From Undaria pinnatifida (taxonomy: Eukaryota > Sar > Phaeophyceae > Laminariales > Alariaceae): DNA of 64,000 nt. Shown here one piece after another: positions 49,701 through 60,600 of the stretch (within the stretch, counting starts at the first letter, position 1; each line of letters opens with the position of its first letter). The stretch spans positions 2,040,359 through 2,104,358 of the forward strand of contig JABAKD010000016.1 of assembly GCA_012845835.1 (NCBI GenBank), given 5' to 3'. Below the pieces are notes generated by a model that had not been told where the DNA came from, did not search any database, and saw only the letters and a program-made list of their open reading frames with translations. Both the position numbers and the translations under genes were made by a program.

Positions 49701-49953
49701 TTCGAACGAAATACACCGTGAGAGTGTTCCGCCTAGCACGGCGACATTAACATCGCCGGCGGAGGAAAAACATCAGATTGTGGCCCGTGACACGCCGGTG
49801 GTGGCTTCGGGTGTTGGCGATGATGCCGATCAACTCGTGGTCGCGACCGTCGGAGACGGACGTACGTCGAAGGACAAGAAACTGTGTTCCACCTCCTTGC
49901 AGTTGACAGCGGGGGAGAAAGAATCGACTTCTTCCACTTTGTTGGAGTTGTAA
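31722..49953 (+). CDS. giant acidic tandem-repeat exon, more than 6,000 codons in one frame
   Basis: A single frame runs without a stop to TAA at 49951-49953. Acceptors TCGTAG (exon from 31722) and CTGAG (from 31734) both match the phase-2 donor of the IQ exon at 30890, so the exon can continue the IQ protein. Alternatively translation could start at ATG 31747, which has a strong ACCATGG context and gives 6,068 residues. The product is rich in Ala, Glu, Asp, Val, Pro, Ser and Thr, strongly acidic and poor in Cys and Trp, so it should be disordered. Three zones: 38-residue repeats (to about 35580), diverged repeats of about 75 residues (about 36300-42060), and longer, weaker repeats. No enzyme domain, signal peptide or membrane segment is seen. 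With the IQ array a scaffold or entropic-spring role is conceivable, but that is inference. Confidence 0.82.
32380..33573 (+). repeat. first copy of a 1,194-bp in-frame tandem block duplication
   Basis: About ten 38-residue units starting with 'gcagacgtagtagtgctggtc' are repeated nearly base for base from 33574. The shared order of unusual units (TTHPAV, ESAHGVV, ASSREVV, AAAREVA, EEYRGLA) identifies the block. Confidence 0.92.
33574..34877 (+). repeat. second copy of the 1,194-bp block, plus one extra 114-bp unit
   Basis: It matches 32380-33573 with few base changes but contains one additional unit (ASISGQPDTLVVV) around 33889-34002. The block was copied once and then gained a unit, all in multiples of 114 bp. 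Confidence 0.92.
36300..42060 (+). repeat. coding repeats of about 75 residues, roughly two dozen diverged copies
   Basis: Recurring landmarks in each unit are a DGA(x)xDEP segment, a PE-(H/R)-V-TPAAE segment, a (V/T)-x-D-P-x-LSA-x-E-x-LG segment and DADVEQPTPVAGEE(x)LA. Divergence is much higher than in the 38-residue zone, so this zone is older. Confidence 0.75.
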
Positions 49954-50445
49954 ACGGGAGACAGAGAAGCGGGGTTGGTCAGTGGCGATGAGCTTCGTGA
50001 GAGTGCAGAAGTGGTGCTAGACCCGGCGAAGATGGTTCACTTCGGAAATCCTTCTTCGTCTGAGGATATTGAAGGAGGGAAAACTGCACCGATTGAGCAA
50101 GCTACCGCCCTTGCAACCTCGGAGCCTGCACCAAACTCCCCGACCCCAGGAGAGGTGGCGTCGTTAGCCGTAGAGGGTACCGGCATCCTTGATTTGGACA
50201 CATCTTCTCCGGTGCCTGTCGACGGAAACATAGGCGTCGCGATAGCCGATCAACCACAACAACAAGCAGCGACGTCTGCTCCCAACGAGCAGCCTCTCGC
50301 AAGAACCAGCAGCAAAGCAGAGCCTGGAGGGCCATTGGGTACAGACGTCGCCTTGGAGGATGACGCTGTCACAAAAGAAGTACCACGCGCGCCGACGGAA
50401 AAAGAGGAGGAGAGTGTGCACAAGCTATCAAACGCAGTCATCGAG
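49954..50445 (+). CDS. in-frame continuation of the giant exon after a TAA, ending in a splice donor
   Basis: Directly after the TAA the same frame stays open for 164 codons with the same Ala/Glu/Pro/Ser-rich acidic style (for example EVASLAVEGTG and EVPRAPTEKEEESVHK) and ends GTCATCGAG with donor GTAAGA at 50446, phase 0. This is exactly what the 3' end of the giant exon should look like if the TAA were absent. It could reflect a sequencing error, a nonsense allele that removes the C-terminus, stop readthrough, or an intron I cannot see; a GTAAAC does overlap the stop at 49950, but no phase-fitting acceptor of normal distance was found. Confidence 0.6.
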
Positions 50446-51004
50446 GTAAGAAGTTCCGCCAATAAAAGTTATGATACAATTTCATGATGTGTGGCAGCAC
50501 CGGAAGGTTCACGTAAACTGATTTTCGCGTGATTTAGCGTTTATGCTTCGACGTAGCTATTAATACAGCTCGGCATGAATATAACACCATCCTCCTTCTT
50601 GCTGTTTAACCATTGTATCACTGCAAAAACGGGTAGACCTCGAAATGAGAGTGAAAGAGGTCTATAAAGGGTTTGACGTTTCTGGTATCATAGTGCAGCA
50701 TCATTCTCTGACCCAAAATCACATGATAGCCCCCCCCCCCCACCCCCTGACCACCATGATGGTTATCGAGTTAGATCATATTGTGCGGGGTGGAGAACCC
50801 TAACTACGAACAAGGGGAATGATCGCATTACGTAGTGTGAATATGGCAAGGCCCCCACGAGGCAGTTGCATAGTAATACCCATTGCTGTCTCTGGAGTGG
50901 CCACACCAGAAAACAAAGTAACTTCTTGGCGCTGTCATCCATAAGCAAGAAAGTAGGCACAGGATGCATAATTCCGTCTTACGAGCGGTTCTTGCAAAGA
51001 TACA

Positions 51005-51180
51005 GTTCACCCTTCATGCGACTCGCCGAACACCTCACGGAGCTTCGCGCTTGGTGCAAGCAACGTCTGCCTGGTTGGTGAAAACCCGACGTGCTCCGTC
51101 TCGTCATAGTAGGGATGCGAGGGTCTATGGTCATACGACTACGGCCATGCACAAACTGAGTACACTCCCTCCCCCCCAAT
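51005..51180 (+). repeat. dispersed repeat, copy 3 of 3
   Basis: Shares 'ttcacccttcatgcgactcg', 'gaacacctcacgg', 'gcgcttggtgc' and 'agggatgcgagggtctatgg' with 5621-5800, and more weakly with 7062-7205. This copy and the first are close, suggesting recent activity. Confidence 0.6.
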
Positions 51181-52010
51181 GACCCATCCCGGGTCTCGCG
51201 TGGATTGGTTTAATAGCATACTCGGTCCAATATTCCGTGACTGGCAACGAATGGTGTTTGCTCGCGTTGAGACAATCTCCTCGCCGTAGTTTATCGATGT
51301 CGGTCTCAGCCTCGATAGTCACGCGCCATCCCCCCCCCCCCCCATCGCATCTAGCACAATATTAATGATTTTGACGCATGCCGCGGTAGAGGCGCATCAA
51401 TTGTTTTCTGAGTTCTCTTAGCTGAAGGAGCTCTGCACATGTGCCAAAACTGCTTCTTCTTTTTCTTTTGGGAGAGGGGGGGATAAACGCGGTACTCGAT
51501 GAACACTCTCACGGTCTAGGTATACAACGAAAAATGTTGCAACACGATCACCAATTTCCGAAGATTTTGGGTTAAGGAACCCCGTCATGCAGAAAACGTT
51601 TCAGCCAACACGTGCTACCTCTGTTCTAGCACGCGTCTCCTTGTGCATATTCCCCAGTCTCCTCCTCTTTCGTAACTCAAATCCGGGCTCACACAGATCA
51701 GGCATCCCCCCCCCCCCCCAATCCCCACTACCATCGCTTGCCTTTCATTTTTATCGCTAGAAAGGTTCAGCAGTTTCTTCCCTGTTCCACTCATACTTCG
51801 AAGTATCCTGGGAAAACAGACCCCATGACAGCGCGGTTTCAAACCCAAGACCAATCGTTACAAAGTGATTAGTGGTTCATCGTGGACCTTTTATGCCGGG
51901 GTGTACGGCAGCGGTATCGGGCGTGAACAGGGAACATTGCTTGTTAACCCGTTCAGACCTGCACCCACGTTCTTGAGGATAAAATGGTTGTACTCAACAT
52001 TGTACTTCAC

Positions 52011-52270
52011 TCATCCCACGGTAGGGTTAGTGTGTTTTTGAGCCAAGCGTTTCTGACCGGTTGAGCTGCTCAAGCCTCACATCATCTATCAGCATGAGAA
52101 TCTTAAGAGTATCTTTGCTTCAGGACTAGCGCACATCAAAATGTTGGTCGGGTTGCGCGAACGAGTGCCTTGGAAGTCATGTTTCTTCGGGTGAGATATT
52201 CACATCCTCATGTTAGGAGCTCAGAAAGTTCTTAGAATCTGATGTTGCACCCCTATAGCGTGGGATGACT
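52011..52270 (-). mobile_element. short TIR element (family A), inverted copy with clear ends
   Basis: Ends are TCATCCCACGGTAGGG on the left and CCCCTATAGCGTGGGATGA on the right, which are inverted repeats with small differences. Internal blocks are the reverse complements of those at 20892-21155. It defines the family's terminal sequence best. Confidence 0.7.
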
Positions 52271-52359
52271 CACGTAGCGTGGAAAACTTCAACCATGCTG
52301 TAAAAGAGTTTAGAAGGTCCATGGCGGGGTCGTCACGCCGTTCGCGTGTTTCCGTGGGA

Positions 52360-52640
52360 CTTGACCCCGTCGATCAAAGCATGCGCGATCGATTTTTTTT
52401 TGTAAGTGGTAACCAAGTTGGACCCAATTAGACCGAATGTTGGCTTTCGGAGTTTTTTTTATTTCCCCTTCGATCAAAGCATGCGATCGATTTGTAAGCG
52501 CTAACCAAGTTGGACCCAATCAGACCGAATGTTGTCTCTCGGAGTTTTTCTTTTTTCTCCTTGGAGCTGACGCTGTCCATCATTCTATGCAATCGCTTTA
52601 TAAGGTCTACGACTTATCAACTTGGATCCATAAAAATCGA
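52360..52640 (+). repeat. three diverged tandem units of about 100 bp
   Basis: The order 'gatcaaagcatgc(gc)gatcg', 'taaccaagttggacccaat', 'agaccgaatgttg' and 'cggagtttttt' occurs at 52372 and 52470, with a weaker third copy from about 52570 ('ctatgcaatcgctttataag'). Confidence 0.75.
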
Positions 52641-53761
52641 ACGTTGCCATCAGGGGTTTCACTTGAGGTTGGCTTTGTCGATAGATCTGTGCGATCGCTA
52701 AGTGCTGACTTGTACCCATCTACTACGAACGGTTGTCTCGCCAGGAGGGGCATGAGGGGCTTCCGGCAGACGAGGCCGCTAAGGGGGTCGTTGTGGATTA
52801 GGCTTCATTTCAGTCCAAGGCGAGGTGAGAATCACAAGCCAAGTCGGACAAGGTTTGCGGATTGCGCAATGGGAGGTCTGACGGAGCACGCGGCTGAAAC
52901 ATGAGCGCATCTCGCTATATACCCTGTCCCGTTTGAACGACGAAAAACCAATTACAGCAGTGATGGCGAAGCGAACCCTTTCGAGAACTTCAAAATATTA
53001 TCCAACAGTAATTCCTAGTCAATTGTCCCAAAACAAGGTGGACGCAGTTCTAAACGAGTCGTTTATGGAAGACAAAGAGCGTTTTACCGACGAACTTCAT
53101 TCACCCTTACGCCATGGCAGGGTTCATGTTGAGCAAAACGCATTTCGGACAGCATTACGAAGGCTGTTGTTTTTCGCCCCTTACGGTGTCAGCTTTTCGC
53201 TCAAACGTTTGACAACTCCTGCATGCAAAAGCACGTCCCGACTACGCAAGGCCAGGCAGATCGGCAAAGTAGAGCTACTGTAGAACTTTCCGATAACAAA
53301 ATCACACGCCAGCCTTGCAAAATAATTATTTTCTTGTAAAATAGCACCCAACATCGCTATCTCGGCAGATCCCGCACGCGCTTCAACTCGATCGAGAAAG
53401 GTGTTTTCCTGAGGCAATTCCTCGTTTTGGACTTTCTACCCGGTCGACGTCAAACCTCGAAATTCTACCTCTCTTCATGGGAGTCCCGGGGGGGGGCAGC
53501 ACGAGTGTTCCCAATTTTCCAGAGCAAAAGACAAGCGGCGACGCCGGGTGGGGTTTTCTGCTGGATGGGCTTTCTGTGCAAACCGCTGATCTCCTTCAGG
53601 AGCACATGCCAGTCAATGGAAGCGGCGGGCTGGATGGGTTTCCTGTGCATGATGCCCTCAATTTAAAGGGGCATGAGGCAGTTCATGTTGAGTACGGAAA
53701 GCCAAAAACTTGACCTGATCGGGGCTGCGTAGAAAAAGTGCGCAGGAGGCGGCAATTTTGT

Positions 53762-53985
53762 AGGGCGTTTCACGGGTAATGACCTGACCTACCTGTACGG
53801 GTCGGGCCAAGAGCTTTTTAAAAAACTCGCGGGTCGGGTCGGGTCGGGTCGGGTCGGGTCGGGTCGGGTCGGGTCGGGTCGGGTCGGGTCGGGTCGGGTC
53901 AGGAGCTGTTCTTATCTCACGGGTCGATTCGGGTCACCCTGACCCGACATGACTCTCGGGAAGCGAACCGGCCCGTGAAAGGACC
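53762..53985 (+). mobile_element. hAT-like non-autonomous element with (GGGTC)n (family B)
   Basis: Starts TAGGGCGTTTCACGGGT and ends GGCCCGTGAAAGGACCCG. The flanks are cAATTTTG on the left and gAATTTTG on the right, a 7-of-8 target duplication. The interior contains a (GGGTC)n tract at about 53828-53900 and 'tcaccctgacccgacatga'. No coding capacity. Confidence 0.7.
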
Positions 53986-55089
53986 CGGAATTTTGGAGCA
54001 AGAGGAGAGAAAACACGATGTTGAGTAAAGTGTGTGTCTATGGCAAGCTTTAGTTCCAGAATAACTGCCGCAAAACATTACCCAAGGCGGAGCCCGGATA
54101 CTGGCCGGATTTTGGTTTGTAACAGCCGTTTTCTTTACGGTTGGGCGCGCTATTGATAGCGTTGCGATGTTCCGTTCCGTGAACGCACTAGAGGGGTTCG
54201 CGTGCGAGTGCAGGAGGTGTAGCTCGTTTGGTTGGACCTGACGAATGGTAGAAGCTCATAGAAGAGTCGACCCAATAGGGCATGTGGGCACGCGAAAAGC
54301 AGGATTCGGTACAGTAGGTAGGCAAAGCTCTTGGTGTGGATATTTCGGCTTCGTGTCGGGTCACGAGGACGGTGCGCAACGGGTCAGATTTAGCGGGGAA
54401 AGTGGAAACTGCAGCCAAACGCCCATGTGTGTGGAACATATGCGCGCACTCCACTCACGACTGGAGCGGGCGGAAATTGATCCGAGCTTTTTTTTCGCAC
54501 CTTGCGCCGAACCTTAGCGCACACAATATTAACATAATACGTAGGTGATTTCGAGACCGAGACAAACTGGTCAACAAATAATGGGGTATAATTTGTGAGG
54601 GGTTGTGTGGGAGCTGCGAATGCTCGAGGTATTGGGTCCTCGGAGCAATTGAAGCGCGTGGCTGCAGCTAGAGATGTGTGCGGGAGACAGGGGAAGCAGT
54701 GGCAGGTTTTGGCGCCCACCCGTTCGAGCAAGGTGCTGCGCCACACGTAACATACAACAAAGGAAATCGATGTCGCGTCTTCACAGGTTTCGTCTGTTTC
54801 GTATTCGTCCACTTCTTGGTGGGCAAACTAGACTCGGTCTGCACGTTCCCCATTGGCCGGAAATTGCCGTCCAGCGAACAAGATCGGTTGAATCTGAGGC
54901 AAAGCTGTACCATAAAAGAGCCCACGCCGCCACTGCACCAAAGGCAAGGTACCGAAAGGCAGTGACTTATGTACGACATAACTATGTACGACGGACCACC
55001 TCCCGTTAAACTATGACAACACGATCACGTGTATTAAAACCAGCCTCCTAAAACTAGCCTCCTTTATCCGGATCTATCGATATCCGCAG

Positions 55090-55284
55090 CTCAAGGTGGC
55101 GGACAACATGGCCGCCCTGGACGTGGTCAGCAACACTATCAAGACGGCGCGTTCTCGCGTCTCACACTCCCATGACAGCGTGCCCCAGCAAAATCCCAAC
55201 GACCCCCTGCCTTTTTCTGGAAGCTCTCTTGGCCGCGAATGTAAGCCCTCTGCCTTTTCTAGAAGCCCTTTCGCCCGCGTATAA
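55090..55284 (+). CDS. candidate 3' exon of the giant gene
   Basis: An acceptor CCGCAG at 55084-55089 opens a frame in phase 0, matching the phase-0 donor at 50445. It reads LKVADNMAALDVVSNTIK, then a Ser/Arg/His-rich stretch, and either splices at 55240 (donor GTAAGC, phase 1) or runs to TAA at 55282-55284. This segment is more globular-looking than the repeats. If the TAA at 49951 is real, the exon would be reached only by readthrough. It could also belong to a separate small gene. Confidence 0.45.
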   Translation, partial: LKVADNMAALDVVSNTIKTARSRVSHSHDSVPQQNPNDPLPFSGSSLGRECKPSAFSRSPFARV

Positions 55285-57625
55285 ACTCCCTAGAAGCCCC
55301 CTTGCCCCTGCCTAGAAGCCCAGGAATGAGAGCGGGCTTCCGTACCTAAAAAAAGGCGAAGAGTCGGTAGGAACGGCATGTTAGCGACGTCAGATATGAA
55401 ATGCATGGACGACGGTAGACACATCTCGTCGATTTAAAGAAAAGAACATTCCATTGATTTTTAACCATGCCGTCGAAAACAGTTTGTGCTCACTTGGACG
55501 AGCTTTCTTTGATCCATTGCTGTGTTTCAGCTCCACTCGCTGCAGCTACTACGCTCGGCGGCATTCTGTGCAAGCCGCGGTTACACGTGTCTGTCCCTAT
55601 CCCCGCCCCGCCCCCCCCTTGGTGCGTGCCTCGGTTTCAATCGAGCGTACAGCTCAGCATGCTACAGCTCGTTGAATTTCATCGAAATTTGCAATGTGTA
55701 ACAACATTCCCTTGTAAACAACTACCCCAGGTATGTGTGTAAATGCAATGTGTAGCACAGCGTCCAAAGACAGTAGAAGTAAATGCGACCGTAGTGAAAG
55801 CAGGCACCAGTATGAGTGCCCGGTATTCGGCACAGCAACATGCCGGATGATGAACAAGAGCAAAAACAGCAACTCGCAGGGGATACAGACGAGCAAAACC
55901 AGCAACATACCGTATGATACACAAGAGCCAAAAACAGCAACATCCCAGATGATACACTTGAAAAAATAACCCGCAACGTATCGGATGATGCACAAGAACA
56001 AAAAACAGAAACATAACAGACGATACACACTTTTCAAAAACAGCAACTCACCGGATGATGCACACGAGCAAAAAAAGCACCTTCCTAAGCTTCCTGCCAA
56101 GCCCTTGAGCTGTAATTCTCACAGCAGCAGCAGTTTCTGCCAGCCGGTTACCAACTAGCTCCTGTACTCTGCCGTATGTTTCGCTTCTCTAGTACGAGGT
56201 ACCTATTCAATAGTACCCGTCGTGTCCTTGTTCTCTCCTGAGTGCAAGATCAACCTAACACGCACTTGATCTATCACACACGCAGATGCCCCCGAACCAA
56301 CACGCCTTGCATATATTAAAATTCAATACCGTTCCACACACCCCAGGCTTCCTGCGTTCGATGCTCCACACTCAGACTCACCGGATGATGATTGGCTCGA
56401 TAAAGAAGACGCTGTACCCGGCAAGCTCCAAGGCGACCACGCTCACGACAGTGAATAGGAACCTGCCGGTTACATCGGGGAAAGCAATGTGCACTCAATC
56501 AGCAGTCAGAGTACAGTCGGCAATCAGACATCAGCTATGCTCTTCTGCAGAGGGTGCCCTCCGCTGGCTTCGAGAAGGTATACTGCTGTATGACAGCTGT
56601 ATCGACAAGAGATAGGCGCGAGTGTTGCTGTCCTCTTTTTCCATCGTCAGGATTTTTAGATTGGCTTTTCCTTGCCCACCTCCGTCAAAACAGAACTATC
56701 GCTGACACCAGGTGCATGCCAAACAGGATCTACAGCCGTGCTTTCGTAAAACCAAAGACATACCTCAGCCGCGAAACCGAGACTTTCGTCGAAACTCAAA
56801 TTTGCCAGCAGCGTGTGATACTTCGATCGCGCGTGCTACGGAGTTCGTAGACTGCTGTGTCGTTTCCTACGACGCAATAGGCTCACACAAAACGCCGACG
56901 TATTACGGAAATGTCCACTTCGTACACGTGAAAAAACACATACGCTACGGTCTTGGATTGCTACCCTATTTTACCATTGACAACCGAGCGCAAGACACAA
57001 ACTGTTTGAATCAAATAACCGAATCAAGGCAAAACATTCGAAGCACTCAATCCAATAAGCGTCCCATAGGACGCGAAGCAACTCACAGCAATCGTCCCAC
57101 GAGCAGGCCCTGTTCAAAGCCCTTCACGCTGAACGTGTTGTCCTTGCGCCAATTCTCAAGCTGGTTCTCCACCTTAAACCTGGCACACGCCCCACGAGAA
57201 ATGGGCGGTACGTACATGCGGTGAGAATTGGGATGGTCCATTGTGGCACCCTGTTTTCGAAACGCCTATGATATGCCGCAAACAAGGCACAATAGCTGCA
57301 TAAGAAAGAATCGAAAACCTTTCCCGAAACGCCTGTATGCCGTGAACAGGAAACAGGAAACAATAACTGAAATTCGTCAAACTCACGGCTGACGTCCTTG
57401 AAAATTAGTTATAAAATAACTTCACAAGAGAAAATGGTTAAAATAATCCGAAACGAGTCAATATGCCCCAAACAAGACGAACATAACTAGATCACGAAAC
57501 AAAACGAAAACGCCATCGTGGAACTTCAGGCTTCACCCGAAAGGGGTCTACCGAAAAGATTTAGAAAAAGTAACGAGGACGACAAGAACTACAAGAAGAA
57601 CAACAACAACACCACCAACACCAAC

Positions 57626-57657
<32 letters not shown>

Positions 57658-57667
57658 CAACAACAAT
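55285..57667. other. intergenic region between convergent genes
   Basis: No exon supported. It contains a 35-bp minisatellite (55846-56095), a fragment of the KMSIDP family at 57369-57405 ('gaaattcgtcaaactcacgg' and 'ctgacgtccttgaaaa'), and an AAC/ACC-rich run at 57595-57665 just beyond the stop of the minus-strand gene. Confidence 0.5.
55846..56095 (+). repeat. 35-bp minisatellite, about seven copies
   Basis: The unit is near AGCAACATACCGGATGATAC followed by ACAAGAGCAAAAAC. Copies differ by scattered substitutions. The minus strand stays open through the array (repeats of the type CIIRYVA), which is a side effect of its composition. Confidence 0.8.
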
Positions 57668-60600
57668 CTATACCGCAAGCTTCACGCAGCCTCCACTCCG
57701 TTTGCCATCCCACCTATCGGCGACGATGGACAGTGGGCTACCAACAAAGCTGTCGAATACCGCGTCCATCGCGCTGTCCGAGAGCTCACGCTTGGCCATG
57801 GTTCGTGTCACCGCCTTTACATCGCCACCAAAAGCTTCCTCAACAGCGGGTTGCCCATCGGGACCCTTCGGCCACCCTTTGAACTTTGCTCGCCGGATAC
57901 TTTCCTGTGCCAGGGAGCCAACAGCGATGCAATTGGGGGGGGATAACACGGGCATTGACTGCAGATACGTGGGTAACCGAGGAACTGAAAGCAGAGACTT
58001 TGATAACAGACAGACTGACAACAGAGGTGTTGACGGCCGAGACTCTGATAGCAGACATGTTCATGACGGACACGGTAAAACAGGGTCGTTGACGTCGTTA
58101 GGCCCAAAGCCTTTTCATTTGTGAGTCCCCTCTGCCTCTCGGAACGGAAATGTAAGGACCCCTTGGTATTCATTAAAAATCCCAACGCTCCTTAAGTTTC
58201 TGTCCAGAGTGGAATCGCAGCACTTTTGCAGCTACTGCTGTAGTGGGAGGCTACGCGACCCGGCGCAGACCACCGTGAACTAAATACGAAAAACATGCCG
58301 ATGAAATAGAAAAAGACACCTCCCGTGTTCAAGACGTAGGCGCTATGCGGGTAGACTTAACTTTTAAAGTCGATTCAAACTATTGGATGGCACAGATAAA
58401 CCATTGTTTCAGTTGCCAGCGTCGGCCGAACTAGGAACGCCGAAAAGAACGAACCTATCCACGACATCTGCGCCGCCGAGCAAAAGCGGAAACTCGGCGC
58501 AAAGCTCTTTCACACAACCGCGCGGGGTCACTATCTAACGCTCTCGGTATCAAACCGTATTGAAACACTCGAATCTTGCAGGAATTTTCCAGGAATTTTC
58601 TCGCCTTGAAAGTTTCTCGGAAGAGGAAGTCGCTCAGGACGCCCGACTCCTTCTTGCTCGTCTGCACGTCGTCGAAACTGGCGAGAAAAGCACAAAAATA
58701 CATATCAGGGAGCTAAGGAGCCACGCGAAAAAGCAGTAAGACATTATGTTGCCGGGACGCTTTGCTGGGTGCGTATGGCAGGGTTTCGGCGGGACAGCTC
58801 ATCCCACACTGGCTTCGACCTAAAAAACATCGCATTGCTTGCAGGACACCAAACCCGATGGCAGTACAGTAGTAGTCCCTCTATAGACTACATTAGTACC
58901 GGTATGTGCGACAATAGCGGCAAGCGGCGCTACTCCGCATATTGCCCCTACTGATTGTTCCCATCCGTGCCAAGCGCTTTCACAGGAAGTATACCGGGAA
59001 AGAAACCCTGCTCAACTGGCGCTATAGAGGAACCACTAGTGAAAGGTCCACTACAGTGTTCCGTTTCCTACGCCGCGCGAACGAAGCAAAGGGCCGCAGT
59101 AATATGACAAAGAGCCGCGGTAATGTGTCAAAGAGTCGCGGCAATTAGCCGCGGCAACGTGGCTTCTCGCGCCATCTCGGTTCCCTTCTAGTCCGGCGAC
59201 CGTGATTCCGACACGATCACCGTTAGTCGTAGACATTCGGCAGAATGCTGCGATGAGTACAGGAATCAACAACTGTAAACAGCGTGCTCGCACTGCGAGA
59301 CTACTCACTGGGCACCAGGCATGCACGGGTGGCAATGGAGAAACAGGCATGATATAAAATACTGCTCAGCATCGTGATATCATCGTGTTATACTAACATG
59401 GTTCACTGTGCGTTCGAGGCATCCCGAGTAGCACACATCGGCCGGACAATTATTGCAGTCGTGGGGCGCCGGGATCATGTCGAAAAGCTCCACAAATTTC
59501 CAATCGAAAAGCTCGACGGGATGAAGGATGACGGCAGTAGCGGGGTGTGAATTAGCCAACACACTTCCCTCGGTCAACATAAGCACGGGAAATACGAGCT
59601 ACGTTGTCAAGCTCATGGTGGTTTTTGCCGGCGACTAAGAAAAACCCACCCATACTTTATATATCGTCTCGTAAAAAAGGTCCAACAGTCAACTATTTCA
59701 TCCCTACCAGGGTAGCTATTGTCACGGCAGTATTTGTTGTATTTCATGTTTTTGCAGCACGCACCCCGAGCATTCGCGGAATGTATTCGTTTCTCCTCCA
59801 CCAGATACGAGCTACTCGTACGACTGGCTTGAAGACTTGGACACAAGACTAAAAAAAAAAAGACAAGCAATATGTCACCCTGCGGCTTTTCGACCCAACG
59901 AGGATAGCGGCAAAAGCCGCCTACGCGGAGCTTGGCGCACTCACGTCTGGAAGCGGCCGACAATGTTGACGATGTCGATAAGCTTGATGGGATCCTTGTA
60001 GAGCAGCAGGGACTGGTTCGATATCGTGGCGTCTTCCCCCTTCGACACTGTCGGCAGAGCCTTCACGGTCACGACTTCGCCGAGAACATTCTGCGAACCG
60101 TTCCGTTTCGCACAACAAAAAATACGCAGTATGAACACGAGCACGACGGTGTTGTTTGTGCACGCGTGCTCTCGAAAAGTGCTACAAAGGTAGAAATGCC
60201 TACTGGTAGAGAAGATATGTATCGCGAGCGTTTGCCTTCCGTGACGTCGTGTCACGCCAAGCACGCGGTTAGCGCGTGAGTGCGCGTGAAACGTGCCGGT
60301 TCATCGATGAGACGCTACGGTTTGCTCGTATAATTTACGAGCGAATGCAGCTTTATACTTTATCACGCGCTAAAATATTGGGACCCGTGTCGAGATGGCG
60401 GAAAACCGTGGTTGTGTCCGGCGCCGATCGAGCTTCATCTATGCGACTCTCCAAGGCACACAAGATTATGACAGGTGCAAACATCCTGTTGCGCGAGTTC
60501 CTAGCGACTAGCGGCAGTTATACGGCTAATGTTACAGTGCTACCGCCCGTATCCACCTTGGCGGCAAGGATTGTGTAGGGGATAATGCCGCTCCACACCA

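Larger units (their letters stand above)
50446..55089 (+). other. probable intron of the giant gene, repeat-rich
   Basis: No exon is supported. Contents: dispersed repeat copy 3 (51005-51180), a repeat shared with 12170-12280 (51535-51625), a copy of the 'tgccttcatttttatcgc' repeat (51735-51790), a family A element (52011-52270), three diverged 100-bp tandem units (52360-52640), and a family B element (53762-53985). Frames at 52933-53283 and 54245-54990 are open but show no recognisable domain or matched splice sites. Confidence 0.5.

Noticed and set aside
59400-59586. Minus-strand Cys-rich frame (DCNNCPADVCYSGC) as an extra exon of the 57668-60670 gene
   Set aside because: Its possible acceptor gives phase 0, whereas the neighbouring exons join each other in phase 2 without it.
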